A stretch of DNA of 64,000 nt from NCBI RefSeq assembly GCF_000832305.1, contig NZ_CP010536.1:1922001-1986000 (forward strand), in the 5' to 3' direction. The position numbers and the translations under genes are program-made. The notes beneath the pieces were generated by a model that ran no database searches, was not told the DNA's origin, and saw only the letters and a program-made list of their open reading frames with translations. This document shows, in pieces, positions 35,581-43,841 of the stretch. The DNA comes from Cupriavidus basilensis. GTDB lineage: Bacteria; Pseudomonadota; Gammaproteobacteria; Burkholderiales; Burkholderiaceae. Positions within the stretch are counted from its first letter, which is position 1; each line of letters opens with the position of its first letter.

Positions 35581-35608
35581 GCGCCGAGCCGGCTTTGTCA
35601 ACAAGTTG

Positions 35609-35638
35609 AGCCGACCTGTCGAGGTCGGCTTTTTGTTT
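35609..35638 (+). terminator. Terminator between tetR-like gene and convergent NUDIX-MBL gene
   Basis: AGCCGACCT-GTCG-AGGTCGGCT, a perfect 9-bp stem, followed by TTTTGTTT. It faces rightward, so it would end transcription coming from the TetR gene. Confidence 0.85.
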
Positions 35639-35650
35639 GCCGCCGCGTTT

Positions 35651-37357
35651 TCAATCCGCTGCGCGCTTCAGCACCTGCCACTTCTCGTCGGACTCCTGCA
35701 CGCGGCCGTCGTGCGCCAGCTTGAGCAGGTGCGCCAGCAGCGAGCGCTTTGCCACCGGGAGCATGCGCTGGGGCACGTCGTCGTAGACGCGCAGGAGCAG
35801 GGCGTCGATGCCGGTTTCGCCAAGCTCTCGCAGCGCGTTGAGCACCTTTGCCTCGCGCTGCATGCGATGGCGGATCAAGGTGCGGATGGCATCCGCGGGC
35901 CGGGGCATCAGGAAGCCGTGGCCGGGCGCGAGCCATTCCAGGTCTTCGTCCTGCAGCGCGGCCAGCGAGGCCAGGTACGCGTGCATGTCGCCATCGGGCG
36001 GATTGATGACGACGGTGGAGCCCTGCATCACGTGGTCGCCGGTGAACAAGGTCTTTTCTTCCTCGAGCAGGAAGCAAAGATGATTGGATGCATGTCCCGG
36101 CGTGTGGACCACGCGCAGCGTGCAGCCTTCGCCAAGCGCCAGGCGCTCGCCGTGCGCCAGGATGCGCTCGGGCTGGAAGGTCTGGTCCTGGCGTGGCGTC
36201 TGCGGCGCGGGACGGCCCAGCACCGGAGCGCCGGTGGCGGCTTTGAGGCTGGATGTCGCCGGCGAGTGGTCGATGTGCGTGTGGGTAGCCAGGATCCAGC
36301 GGATCGGCCCGGGCGCGGCCGCCAGCACGGCGTCCACATGGGCTTCGTCGTCGGGGCCCGGATCGATCACGGCCCATTCGTTGCGCGCGGGATCGCCCAC
36401 AAAGTACGTATTGGTGCCGGGCCCGGTCATCACGCTGCCATTGCCGGCCGTGACGCGCCAGATGCGCTCGGACAGGCGCACCGCGGCACCGGTCGCCAGC
36501 TCATAGCGCGCATGGCCCTGGCCTAGCGGGTCGATGCGCTCGATCTCGGCATAGGCGGGCTCGCTGGGCAGCACGGGCCGCAGGCCGCCACTGCCCTGGG
36601 CCAGGCGCGGCATGATGCGCGCAATGTCGCGCAACTGCGCCGCGTGGTCAAAGCAGGCCTGGGCGGTGTCGAAGCGGGCAATCGATGCCAGCGTGCGCCG
36701 CGTGACGGCCACCAGCTTCAGGCCGCGCGCCGGATCGATGGCATCGCCCGGGCGTATCCAGAGATGCTCCACGGCCTCGTCGCCATCGTGCGTGGCGGAC
36801 TGCCCGGCGGGCGCCATGGCCACGAAAAAGCGCGTGTCGAAGCGCTTGGGCAAGCCGGGTGGCGTCAGCCAGTGGCTGTGATATGCCAGGCGGTCCACCG
36901 CCAGGCGCACGCCAAGCCGCTCGCAGAGCTGCGCCATGCCTGGCCCGCCGCGCCGCGCGGACTGCCGCAGCCATGCCTGCTGCGTGGCGTCGAGCGTGTC
37001 CAGCGCGATCAACTCGCCGCCGGCATCGCTCGCAAACAGCAGGCCGGCTTCCTCGAAACACTCGCGCACGGCCGCCAGGTAGAAATCCAGGCCGCCGTCA
37101 GGCAGCTTGAGACGTGCGCTGGCCGCGGCATCGTCCAGGCCGGCGCAGGCCTCGTGCAGGGTTTTGTCCTGGGGGTCGAGCGTGCCGCCGGGAAAGACGA
37201 AGGCGCCGCTGCTGCGGTCGTCGTTGCGCTCGGCGCGGCGCACCAGCAGCACTTCCATGCCGGCCGCGCCATCGCGCACTACCAGGATGCTTGCGGCCTG
37301 GCGCAGTGAGGGGGGGCGTGAGGGAGGGGGGCTTCCGCTCTGTTCTTGTTCGCGCAT
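35651..37357 (-). CDS. NUDIX hydrolase fused to LACTB2-like metallo-beta-lactamase
   Basis: A 568-residue fusion. Residues about 18-240 form a NUDIX domain whose box is split: FPGGTL near residue 58 and REC-FEEAG at 98-105 are separated by about 30 extra residues, as in NUDT19-type hydrolases. Residues about 290-568 form an MBL-fold hydrolase with zinc motif THTHIDH, then VVHTPGHASNH and FTGDHVMQGS, ending with the winged C-terminal domain of LACTB2-type nucleases. Possible activities are CoA or nucleotide diphosphate hydrolysis and RNA or thioester hydrolysis. No partner genes nearby. Fusion is seen directly; substrates are unknown. Confidence 0.85.
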   Translation of the reverse strand: MREQEQSGSPPPSRPPSLRQAASILVVRDGAAGMEVLLVRRAERNDDRSSGAFVFPGGTLDPQDKTLHEACAGLDDAAASARLKLPDGGLDFYLAAVRECFEEAGLLFASDAGGELIALDTLDATQQAWLRQSARRGGPGMAQLCERLGVRLAVDRLAYHSHWLTPPGLPKRFDTRFFVAMAPAGQSATHDGDEAVEHLWIRPGDAIDPARGLKLVAVTRRTLASIARFDTAQACFDHAAQLRDIARIMPRLAQGSGGLRPVLPSEPAYAEIERIDPLGQGHARYELATGAAVRLSERIWRVTAGNGSVMTGPGTNTYFVGDPARNEWAVIDPGPDDEAHVDAVLAAAPGPIRWILATHTHIDHSPATSSLKAATGAPVLGRPAPQTPRQDQTFQPERILAHGERLALGEGCTLRVVHTPGHASNHLCFLLEEEKTLFTGDHVMQGSTVVINPPDGDMHAYLASLAALQDEDLEWLAPGHGFLMPRPADAIRTLIRHRMQREAKVLNALRELGETGIDALLLRVYDDVPQRMLPVAKRSLLAHLLKLAHDGRVQESDEKWQVLKRAAD

Positions 37358-37500
37358 GTGGGGCGGTTCCTGATTGACTGGCTAGGATCAGGCGACAGTG
37401 TAGCGGCATCGCACGGTTATGCCACCAAGGGAAAGCGAGACGGTAAGCCGTTGGCGGGGCCGTCCCGCACTTGCGGGCAGGACGGCAGTGGCGGTGATGA

Positions 37501-38931
37501 CTAGTTGGAGGACGTTTTGTTCATCGCTGTGAATTGCTGCGTGAGGTAGGTCTTGGTGGAGTTCATCCGGGTCATCATCAGGTCAAGCTGCTGGAACTGC
37601 GCACGATAGCGCGACATCGTGGCGTCGATCCCCGCGGAGGTGCGGGTGTAGGTGCTGTCGAGGTTCTTCAGGTTGGTGTTGAGGCCTTCGGTGGCCGTCG
37701 TCAGCGCGCCCTTTGCAGCGCTGAACGATTTCACCATGTCCGCCAGCTGATTGCCATAGCCGGACTTGCCGTCGGCACCGCTGAACAGCTGCGCCACGCC
37801 GGTCCGGTTGGAGGTGAGCGCCTTGTTCAGCTTGGCGGTGTCGAGCCCCATGGAGCCGTCGGCCTTGAACGAGATCCCGATCTGGGTCAGGTTGACAAGG
37901 CTGGAGTCGCTGGTGCCGGTCTGCGGCGTGTTGAACACGGAACGCAACTGGTTCTGGATCGTGCGCAGCGTAGCGTCGCCCAGCAGCGGCGACTGCGTGC
38001 CCTTGTTGCTCTTGTCGAAGGCGGACAGCTTCGCGGCGGTGCTTTGCAGCGTGTTGTAGGCCGTGACAAAGCTCTGTACGGCGGCAGCCATCGTCCCGGT
38101 GTCGGTGACGGCGGTCACCGTGCTGTCGCCCTTGCTCAACAGGTTCAGCGTCAGGCCCGGCGCGGCGCCTTGCACCGAGTTGGTCGGGCTGCTCACGTCG
38201 ATGCCGTTGATGTTCAGCTTGGCATCGAGGGCCTCGATGTTCTGCTTCATCGCCTTGGTGCCGGCCGGGTCATACGCCAGCAAACCGGCAATGGTGCTGG
38301 GGTCGCCGGCGCCGTTGCTGTCCACGGAGATGCGCATGCTGGACTTGGCGCCCGTGGTGTTGGACGTCAGCACCATGCGGTACGGTGTGCTGCCGCCATC
38401 GTTGACGATGCTGGCGGTCACGCCGGCATTGGACGCATTGATCGCATCGCGGATGCCGGTCAGCGTGTTGTTGGTGCCGTTGATGTTGATCGAGGCGGGC
38501 TTGCCGGTGCCGGGCGTGAAAACGGCGCCCTCGGTGGTGCCGAACTCGATCGTGATCTTGGCGCTGCCCAGCAACTGGCCCGTGCTGTCGGAGATGCCGT
38601 TGGACACCAGCGTCTGCGACTGCGCCAGCTGCGACACCTTGACCGCATAGGTGCCCGCCAGCGCGGACTTGTCGGCCACGACGCCCAGCACGCCGGTGTT
38701 GCTGGAGGTGGTCGTGGTGCTGTTGTACAGGCTCGCCGTGCCAAGCGCGCTGGCGGCATTCTGGAACGAAGCCAGCGCCCCTTGCAGCAGACCATAAGCG
38801 GAGAGCTTTGTGGTGTGGACGGTGGCTTTCTTGGTCAGGGCAGTGAGCTTGGTCTCTTCCGCCTTTTGCAGATTGTCCAGCAAGGTGCTCAGGTCCAGCT
38901 GCGACCCGACGCCTATCGAGGAAATAGCCAT
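37501..38931 (-). CDS. fliD: Flagellar filament cap protein
   Basis: A 476-residue hook-associated protein 2. The N-terminus MAISSIGVGSQLDLSTLLD, with coiled coil after it, and the C-terminal coiled coil (NLKNLDSTYTRTSAGIDATM, then FQQLDLMMTRMNSTKTYL) are the two FliD end domains. The middle D2/D3 region with INGTNNTLTGIRDAINASNA is typical. FliD caps the growing filament and helps flagellin fold. No fliC, fliS or fliT is adjacent, so the gene is isolated here. No good sigma-28 promoter was identified upstream. Confidence 0.95.
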   Translation of the reverse strand: MAISSIGVGSQLDLSTLLDNLQKAEETKLTALTKKATVHTTKLSAYGLLQGALASFQNAASALGTASLYNSTTTTSSNTGVLGVVADKSALAGTYAVKVSQLAQSQTLVSNGISDSTGQLLGSAKITIEFGTTEGAVFTPGTGKPASININGTNNTLTGIRDAINASNAGVTASIVNDGGSTPYRMVLTSNTTGAKSSMRISVDSNGAGDPSTIAGLLAYDPAGTKAMKQNIEALDAKLNINGIDVSSPTNSVQGAAPGLTLNLLSKGDSTVTAVTDTGTMAAAVQSFVTAYNTLQSTAAKLSAFDKSNKGTQSPLLGDATLRTIQNQLRSVFNTPQTGTSDSSLVNLTQIGISFKADGSMGLDTAKLNKALTSNRTGVAQLFSGADGKSGYGNQLADMVKSFSAAKGALTTATEGLNTNLKNLDSTYTRTSAGIDATMSRYRAQFQQLDLMMTRMNSTKTYLTQQFTAMNKTSSN

Positions 38932-39538
38932 GGTTGCAATCCCTTAATTGCATGTTGGAGGAGGTCGGCCCGCCGAAGCGGCCCGGCTAGTCAGGAGAGC
39001 CAGTTGCGTGCGGATGATACGGCCGGCACGCAGGGCTTCCTCGGGCGAGGTACTGATCGATGGCGTCGCCATAGGCGTGCGCTGTATTGCGACAAGCCGC
39101 TGGTTCCTGGCAGGAAATCCGGTGCCCGTGGCCTGGCTGTCGCGTCGCCCTTGAGGTTGTCGACACGAGGGTAGATACGGGTACGCCGGGACAGCCGTGG
39201 GACGCCACTGGCCATTAAGATGTTGCTGACTGCACCCCGGCTCGCCGATCTGTCGGCTGTGTGCGCCGATCTTGCCCTCGTTTCGCGCTGAAGATGAGCG
39301 CATCGACCGAAAACCAGGGGGTAATCCCGATCGTGTGCTTCACTCTTCACGCTCAAGATCGTAGCGGCGCGGGCTTGGGGCCAATTGAGTGAATAAGGGG
39401 TGAAAGTCCGCGCATATCGTTTGGGCCGGCGCGGCGCACGGCGTGTGGCCCACCGCAGCGAAATCCAGCGGCGAGCCTGCAAAAAAATGCACTGCGGGAG
39501 CGTCCGTTTGCTATTCAGTTTGAGAGGGAGATGCCGAT
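38932..39538. other. Intergenic region without recognised gene
   Basis: About 600 bases between fliD and the small gene at 39539. The open frames here are composition shadows with no motif or ribosome site. The right end is more A+T-rich and probably holds the promoter of the small gene. Nothing else is supported. Confidence 0.5.
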
Positions 39539-39802
39539 ATGGACCGCAAGGGTTTGCTCGATGCAGCGATGGTACTGGAGGACCTGGCCGCCGGCCTGCA
39601 GCCTGACCCGGCGCGCCTGGCGGCTGGCGCGCAGGCGCTGGAGGCCATGCACGCCGACCACCCCTCGTGGCGCGACATGACCGACGCCGCGTTCGGCCTG
39701 CAGGCGCTGGCCGCGGGTGGCGCGCTTGGCCTGGACGCAAAGGGGCGCGCACGCGCGGCCCGTCTGGCGGAGGTCGTGCGCAGCCTGGTCGATCCGTTGT
39801 AG
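39539..39802 (+). CDS. Small alanine-rich hypothetical protein
   Basis: An 87-residue helical, Ala/Leu-rich protein (MDRKGLLDAAMVLEDLAAGL; SWRDMTDAAFGLQALAAGG). GGGAG stands upstream of the ATG at 39539. No signal peptide or transmembrane helix. It does not match a family I know. Its 3' end overlaps, in antisense, the decayed end of a DUF4126-like gene. The regular amphipathic helices and ribosome site support a real gene. Confidence 0.5.
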   Translation: MDRKGLLDAAMVLEDLAAGLQPDPARLAAGAQALEAMHADHPSWRDMTDAAFGLQALAAGGALGLDAKGRARAARLAEVVRSLVDPL

Positions 39803-40020
39803 GACCTGCCGAGTATCGCCGCAAGGCGCGCGCGCACCGCCGCGCCGCCGAGCGTGCCGATCGCCGCGCCCGCGGTGCCAAGAATACCCCCTCCCACCAG
39901 CATGCCGCCGCCCGCCCCGATCGGGGCCCCGCACAGCGCCCAGCTGACGGCGGCAGGTGCCGTCATGGCGCGCAGGCCAGCCACGATGCCGATAAAAAGC
40001 GCGAGCAGGTACAGGGTCAT
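39795..40020 (-). pseudogene. DUF4126-like membrane protein remnant
   Basis: The frame from 40020 starts MTLYLLALFIGIVAGLRAMT and continues APAAVSWA, a clear DUF4126 N-terminus. It then jumps to GAGGGMLVGGGILGTAGAA and RARLAAILG, the usual end part of the family. About half of the expected length is missing, and after about residue 75 the sequence is no longer family-like. It appears to be an internally deleted, truncated remnant. 40021-40325 holds nothing recognisable. Confidence 0.55.
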
Positions 40021-40325
40021 GGCGTCTGTCCTCGATCAAGGCTGGCACGGCTGACGCGCTGAGCTTGAGCCAGTGCCCGGCGCGCGCACGTGCGCTAACC
40101 CACATGGCGAGTATGCCTGCGGCGCCTGGCAAAGCGGGCGTTCGAGCAAGAAGACGCGGGTTCGCAGGGGACTTGAGGTGCATCTGGCCCGAGTGAGCGG
40201 GTTGCCTGACGCTATCCACCGAGGGGCGCCTGCGCAATGAGGCGCTTCAGGAAACGGAAAATTCAAAGGCAATGGTGAGTCACTGACGTTTACGCCTCGG
40301 AGTACGCGTCAGCGAGGTAGGTGTC

Positions 40326-40739
40326 TTACGGTCCGGGGCAACAGGGGTTAGGGCAGTCGGGCTCGAAAGATATCCCTGCCAAATTGGCACGATCGGAATT
40401 CGAATCCTTGGACGTGAACAATCTGACTTCGATCTGCGTTGGATCAGCGCCAAACTGGGACAGGAGGTTCCGCAGGTGGGTCTGGCGTTTCTCGGATAGT
40501 GCTCTCGACACGCCGAGGGAAGACCCAGTCTTAATTTCTACGAGGTAGCGTCCCTTGATCTGGAAATTGGCGATGATCTTTGCATTCCAGTGTGCCAGAT
40601 TCCCAATATTCGTTGCTGAGAGTGTCGAGGCGCCCGTTGCAAACTGAACCTCGGTATCAAGCCCCAGTGGTTTGCAGGCAAGAGCGTCTAGCGCCATGAA
40701 TAGGCATGCTCCAGCCAAGAGCTTCTTATATTCGATCAT
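40326..40739 (-). CDS. Exported OmpA-like small protein, candidate immunity protein
   Basis: A 137-residue protein with a signal peptide (KKLLAGACLFMALDALA). The mature part resembles a short OmpA/MotB C-terminal domain: VQFATGASTLSATNIGNL, then an IKGRYLVEIKTGSS strand and SRALSEKRQTHLRNLLSQFG. It ends in a Cys/Pro tail (PDCPNPCCPGP). Its start overlaps the end of the PAAR-M35 gene by 14 bases, so the two are coupled. An exported small protein coupled to a putative T6SS metallopeptidase effector is the expected position of its immunity protein; this is inference. Base composition is lower in G+C than neighbouring genes. Confidence 0.65.
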   Translation of the reverse strand: MIEYKKLLAGACLFMALDALACKPLGLDTEVQFATGASTLSATNIGNLAHWNAKIIANFQIKGRYLVEIKTGSSLGVSRALSEKRQTHLRNLLSQFGADPTQIEVRLFTSKDSNSDRANLAGISFEPDCPNPCCPGP

Positions 40740-41736
40740 CCCAAATCCCGACGGTGTATGCGGCGATATTCTCGGCGTTTTCGATGCAAAAGCGGTTGGC
40801 GTCCGCCGCCTTCCAGCGTGAGTTGCGGGTGCTATACCAAACATCTCGCGTTCCCATTGCATCCTGGAAGTGAGAGACCTCGTGAATAAGAGTGAGCAGC
40901 TTACTATCCCCATCGACTGGCACTCCCTTTGAGTCTTTAAGTTCATCGGGCAGCCTGCAGAACGCCGGCCAGATAAAAATGCGGTGCAGTCCGTCGGGCC
41001 CACAGACGGAGGCCGCCCCAAGATTATCTTTGGCGGCTTTCGGTATGCATCCTGTCCGCGCGAGGCTCTCTTCGGAGTACCGCTCAAAGTTGTTCTCAGA
41101 TAGCGATACCAGCAACGCACGGATCCTCGCGAGGCCATCCTTCAGCCTCGTTCGTAACTCGTTGCTTGGGGGGCCAAAGTACAGAGCCATCTTCGCCTGG
41201 TCTATCTTGCCCCAGGTAGAAATTTCTCCGAGCCGATTGTCTACGTCTTTCACAGCCTTATCGCGCAGACGAAGCATCAATGCGCGGAACTCCGCATTGG
41301 ACATGTTTGGGCAGATGATCGTCTGATCCTCCGCGTAGGTGTCGTCCTGCATCCGCTCGATGAGCTTATTGGATGCCTCCTGACTTAGAGCGCGATGGGA
41401 CGGAACAAGTGGTCCTGCCTGCGTCAAATGGGCCTCTGAAAGCGGCCGACGTATCGCGATACGGAAGTCGCTCTGCGAGGCAATGACGCGAGGATGAGTC
41501 GCGCACTTGCACTTCAGCCATGCTCCTTCGACGAGAATCTGCCGTCCATCGGTTAGCGTAAATGCTGGGTAAGCATCGTTGAACAACGTGCCGATGGAAT
41601 TGCACGCCGGACACGTCGCCTGGTCACCCTCGGCAGCAACTTCGACACCATGGTGCGGAATGCCCCCTGTGGCAAATACCTTCCCACCCCGATTTGTTGC
41701 GTCGCCGTGCCGAATGGCTGCGCGCATATCACTCAA
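40726..41736 (-). CDS. PAAR-domain protein with M35-type (aspzincin) metallopeptidase domain
   Basis: A 336-residue two-domain protein. Residues about 1-90 are PAAR-like (GDATNRGGKVFATGG; CPACNS; EGAWLKCKCATHP), the fold that caps the VgrG spike of type VI secretion. The C-terminal domain has zinc motif HEVSHF (HExxH at about 285) followed by GTRDVWY, which matches the aspzincin GTxDxxY signature of M35 deuterolysins. The protein is therefore a probable T6SS-delivered protease. It overlaps the PAAR gene upstream and the exported small protein downstream. No VgrG or T6SS core gene is in the window. Confidence 0.82.
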   Translation of the reverse strand: MSDMRAAIRHGDATNRGGKVFATGGIPHHGVEVAAEGDQATCPACNSIGTLFNDAYPAFTLTDGRQILVEGAWLKCKCATHPRVIASQSDFRIAIRRPLSEAHLTQAGPLVPSHRALSQEASNKLIERMQDDTYAEDQTIICPNMSNAEFRALMLRLRDKAVKDVDNRLGEISTWGKIDQAKMALYFGPPSNELRTRLKDGLARIRALLVSLSENNFERYSEESLARTGCIPKAAKDNLGAASVCGPDGLHRIFIWPAFCRLPDELKDSKGVPVDGDSKLLTLIHEVSHFQDAMGTRDVWYSTRNSRWKAADANRFCIENAENIAAYTVGIWDDRI

Positions 41737-42137
41737 TTTTGTACTCCATTCACGGCGAAGAATCGATAGCCCGGCTCAAGCAGGCCAGGAATCGGCGCGC
41801 CCTCTATCTCATTAAAGGTAAACAACGAGGTCGAGCTAGAAACGATGGTGTCGCCGTTGCTTAGTACACTTCCGACGATTGCCATAGGCACGCCATCAAA
41901 ACAAACAGCGTTGCCGGCACCCGAGATGATTTCGGCAGAACGACCGTCCGGATAGGTCGCGATATCCCCAACGCGCAGCCCGACATGCCCATCGATAGAC
42001 AGCTCCGAAGTGCCAGTCAGGATCTCACCGCCTTTGGCGGTTCTTGCGCCAGAAAATGCGACAACGTAGGATTGCTTGACATTCGATTTATTAACGTAAT
42101 TCTCCTTGTTAAACAATAGAGTTTCGCCAACACCCAA
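41733..42137 (-). CDS. PAAR-domain protein
   Basis: A 134-residue PAAR/PAAR-like protein. The core GLRVGDIATYPDGRSAEIIS followed by GAGNAVCFDGVPMAIVGSVL and SNGDTIV is the characteristic beta-repeat. The exact start is uncertain: the open frame begins with TTG at 42137, AAGGAG lies inside the frame, and no good in-frame start follows it, so the 5' end may be damaged. It overlaps the PAAR-M35 gene by four bases. The sequence is strongly A+T-rich at its 5' end (19 G or C in 42061-42120). Confidence 0.7.
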   Translation of the reverse strand: MGVGETLLFNKENYVNKSNVKQSYVVAFSGARTAKGGEILTGTSELSIDGHVGLRVGDIATYPDGRSAEIISGAGNAVCFDGVPMAIVGSVLSNGDTIVSSSTSLFTFNEIEGAPIPGLLEPGYRFFAVNGVQN

Positions 42138-42179
42138 TACAACAGTAGTTCAGCACAGATGGCAATCGGACGCGTCTGA

Positions 42180-42470
42180 AAATGGACTGATGAATAGCAA
42201 ACAATTGCAAGTGGCTTCTTGTCGACCGGCCCATCAAACGTAGAGTAGGAATCCAGCACGTAAGTGGGATCACGTACGCCGACATTGACCAGCTTGGACT
42301 GATATGGCGCGTACTGATCCCCGCGAGCGGTGGATAGGACCACCACGAACACGTAACGCGCCCGACGGGCGCCCCTTCGCAGGTGGGCTGTCGGCACGCT
42401 CGACGGCGTACGCGTTATTGGGGCCTGGCGCCTTGTTTCGCTGGCTGATTGCCACTGGCAGCACCCGGTC
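42180..42470 (-). pseudogene. Possible frameshifted gene remnant upstream of the PAAR gene
   Basis: Two leftward frames contain protein-like but interrupted sequence: LPVAISQRNKAPGPNNAYAV near 42400-42460, and in another frame YVFVVVLSTARGDQYAPYQS followed by KLVNVGVRDPTYVLDSYSTF (42240-42360). I do not recognise the family. The switch of frame and lack of a start suggest a decayed gene of the effector island, but this may also be chance. Confidence 0.3.
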
Positions 42471-42518
42471 GGCAAGGGAAGCCGGTCGGTAAAATTGGCG
42501 TTATCGCCGCTTTTGCGC

Positions 42519-42925
42519 ATGGCGCTCGATCAGCAACTCGCGCAACGCGGCCTGCCCGTGACGCCAGCCCGTTGGGATCCCAAGATGGCCCTGATCGCCA
42601 GCCTGGAGTAGGGCAGCGCAACCAGCATCACCGGTACCCGCTTGTGGACGGTGATGCAGCGCTTCTTTGACCAGGCCGCGGACATCATCGCCCTCGATCA
42701 CCCGACAGTCGCCGAAAAGCTGCGGCGTGCTAGTCCGCACTAGACGCGGCATACCCATGCCGCACGCGCCCTAGCCAGCGGCGCAGAGCTGACCACCGCT
42801 CGCGAAAGCTTTCGCCATGCCTCTGTGGCCAACACCTCGATTTACCTGCGAAGCAATGAGCTCAAGCGGGCACGCCAGATGGATCAGGCTGTTGCTGCCC
42901 GGTCGCGAGCTTCTGGCGAGGTTCT
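42519..42925 (+). pseudogene. Phage-type tyrosine integrase remnant (C-terminal part)
   Basis: One frame reads ALDQQLAQRGLPVTPARWDP, then TGTRLWTVMQRFFDQAADII and LTTARESFRHASVANTSIYL followed by RSNELKRARQ, which is the catalytic end of tyrosine recombinases (RHTHA and RHASVxxTSIYL, active-site Arg, His and Tyr region). Two in-frame TAG stops interrupt it, one after IASLE (42609-42611) and one after RASPH at 42741-42743. It is therefore non-functional. It marks past integration beside the effector island. Confidence 0.72.
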
Positions 42926-43003
42926 CGAAGGCTTAGCGTGCAATATTGATCATTCGTTTTCTGACGTGCCGCTACAAGCCCCAGGTGCGCAACGCCCGCA
43001 GCC

Positions 43004-43216
43004 CTACAGCATCACCTCCACCTGCGCCAGCAGCTTGCCCAGCGCGAGCTCCATCACCGTGCGCTCCCGGGGGAAAGCGCGGACATCAGCGTCTCGTGCC
43101 GGCAGACCACGATCAGCATGATCTTCTCGAACAGCGGCTTGCCCTCGGCGGACAGCGAAATGAGCACCGCGCGGGGCGTCGATGGCGATGTCCACGATGA
43201 CGTAGCGGCCCTCGTG
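43004..43216 (-). pseudogene. MarR-family regulator remnant
   Basis: The end of a MarR protein split between two frames: RYVIVDIA and, at the very end, ERTVMELALGKLLAQVEVML in one frame, and LISLSAEGKPLFEKIMLIVV in the other. At least two frameshifts are needed to read it as one protein. The N-terminal half is missing. Confidence 0.55.
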
Positions 43217-43236
43217 CTGCATGCCGCGCAACGACA

Positions 43237-43335
43237 CACCGCCTCGTTGCGGTAGTAGCTGCGGCCGCCCGCCCAGGCGAGGCCTTTGTCCGGGACCGGG
43301 GCGGCAACCCCGAGCGCGTCGAGGATTTCCAGCGA
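43237..43335 (-). pseudogene. FAD-dependent monooxygenase fragment
   Basis: About 33 codons read SLEILDALGVAAPVPDKGLA then WAGGRSYYRNEAV, which matches the region after the first FAD motif of phenol- or hydroxyphenylpropionate-type monooxygenases. Both ends are lost. With the adjacent MarR fragment it suggests a deleted aromatic-degradation locus. Confidence 0.45.
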
Positions 43336-43367
43336 GCACCGCGCGCAACCAGATTGACTGGGGCCGA

Positions 43368-43790
43368 TCAGAATTCCACCATCGCAAAGTCTTCCTTGCC
43401 CACGTCGCACAGCGGGCAGCGCCAGTCGTCGGGGATATCTTCCCAGCGGGTGCCGGGCGCGATGCCGTCTTCTGGAAGGCCAGCGGCTTCGTCATAGACC
43501 CAGCCGCAGATGATGCACACCCATTGCTTGAACGCGTCGTCAGCGGCGGATGCGGTCTTTGCCGCGATGGGGGCTTCTGGCTGCGCGGCGGGCTTCTCTT
43601 GTTCCGGCTCGTCCAGGCTGAAGACAAGCGGCGCCGCGGTAGCGTCGCCGGGCGCGAGGCGCGCCTGCAACAGGGCAAGCAGCGCCTGCGCCTCTTCCGT
43701 GGTCAGGTCGATCCAGTACGGATCGCCTGCGCCGTCGTTCAATCGCTTTGGGGAAAACTGGATCTCTACTGCGGTGCCTTTCTTGTACAT
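43368..43790 (-). CDS. Rubredoxin-domain protein with N-terminal extension
   Basis: A 140-residue protein. The C-terminal about 55 residues are a complete rubredoxin: [19 protein letters not shown], then [20 protein letters not shown], giving the four iron cysteines (CxxC and CPxC). The N-terminal about 80 residues are a small acidic domain ([20 protein letters not shown]) plus a Glu/Pro/Ala linker, which is unusual because free rubredoxins are about 55 residues. It transfers single electrons, for example to alkane hydroxylases or oxidative-stress enzymes. No partner gene lies nearby. Confidence 0.85.
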   Translation of the reverse strand: MYKKGTAVEIQFSPKRLNDGAGDPYWIDLTTEEAQALLALLQARLAPGDATAAPLVFSLDEPEQEKPAAQPEAPIAAKTASAADDAFKQWVCIICGWVYDEAAGLPEDGIAPGTRWEDIPDDWRCPLCDVGKEDFAMVEF

Positions 43791-43841
43791 GCGATCAGGG
43801 GGCGGGGTATCGGGTTTTTTGGGTTTTGTGCAGGGTAAGGA

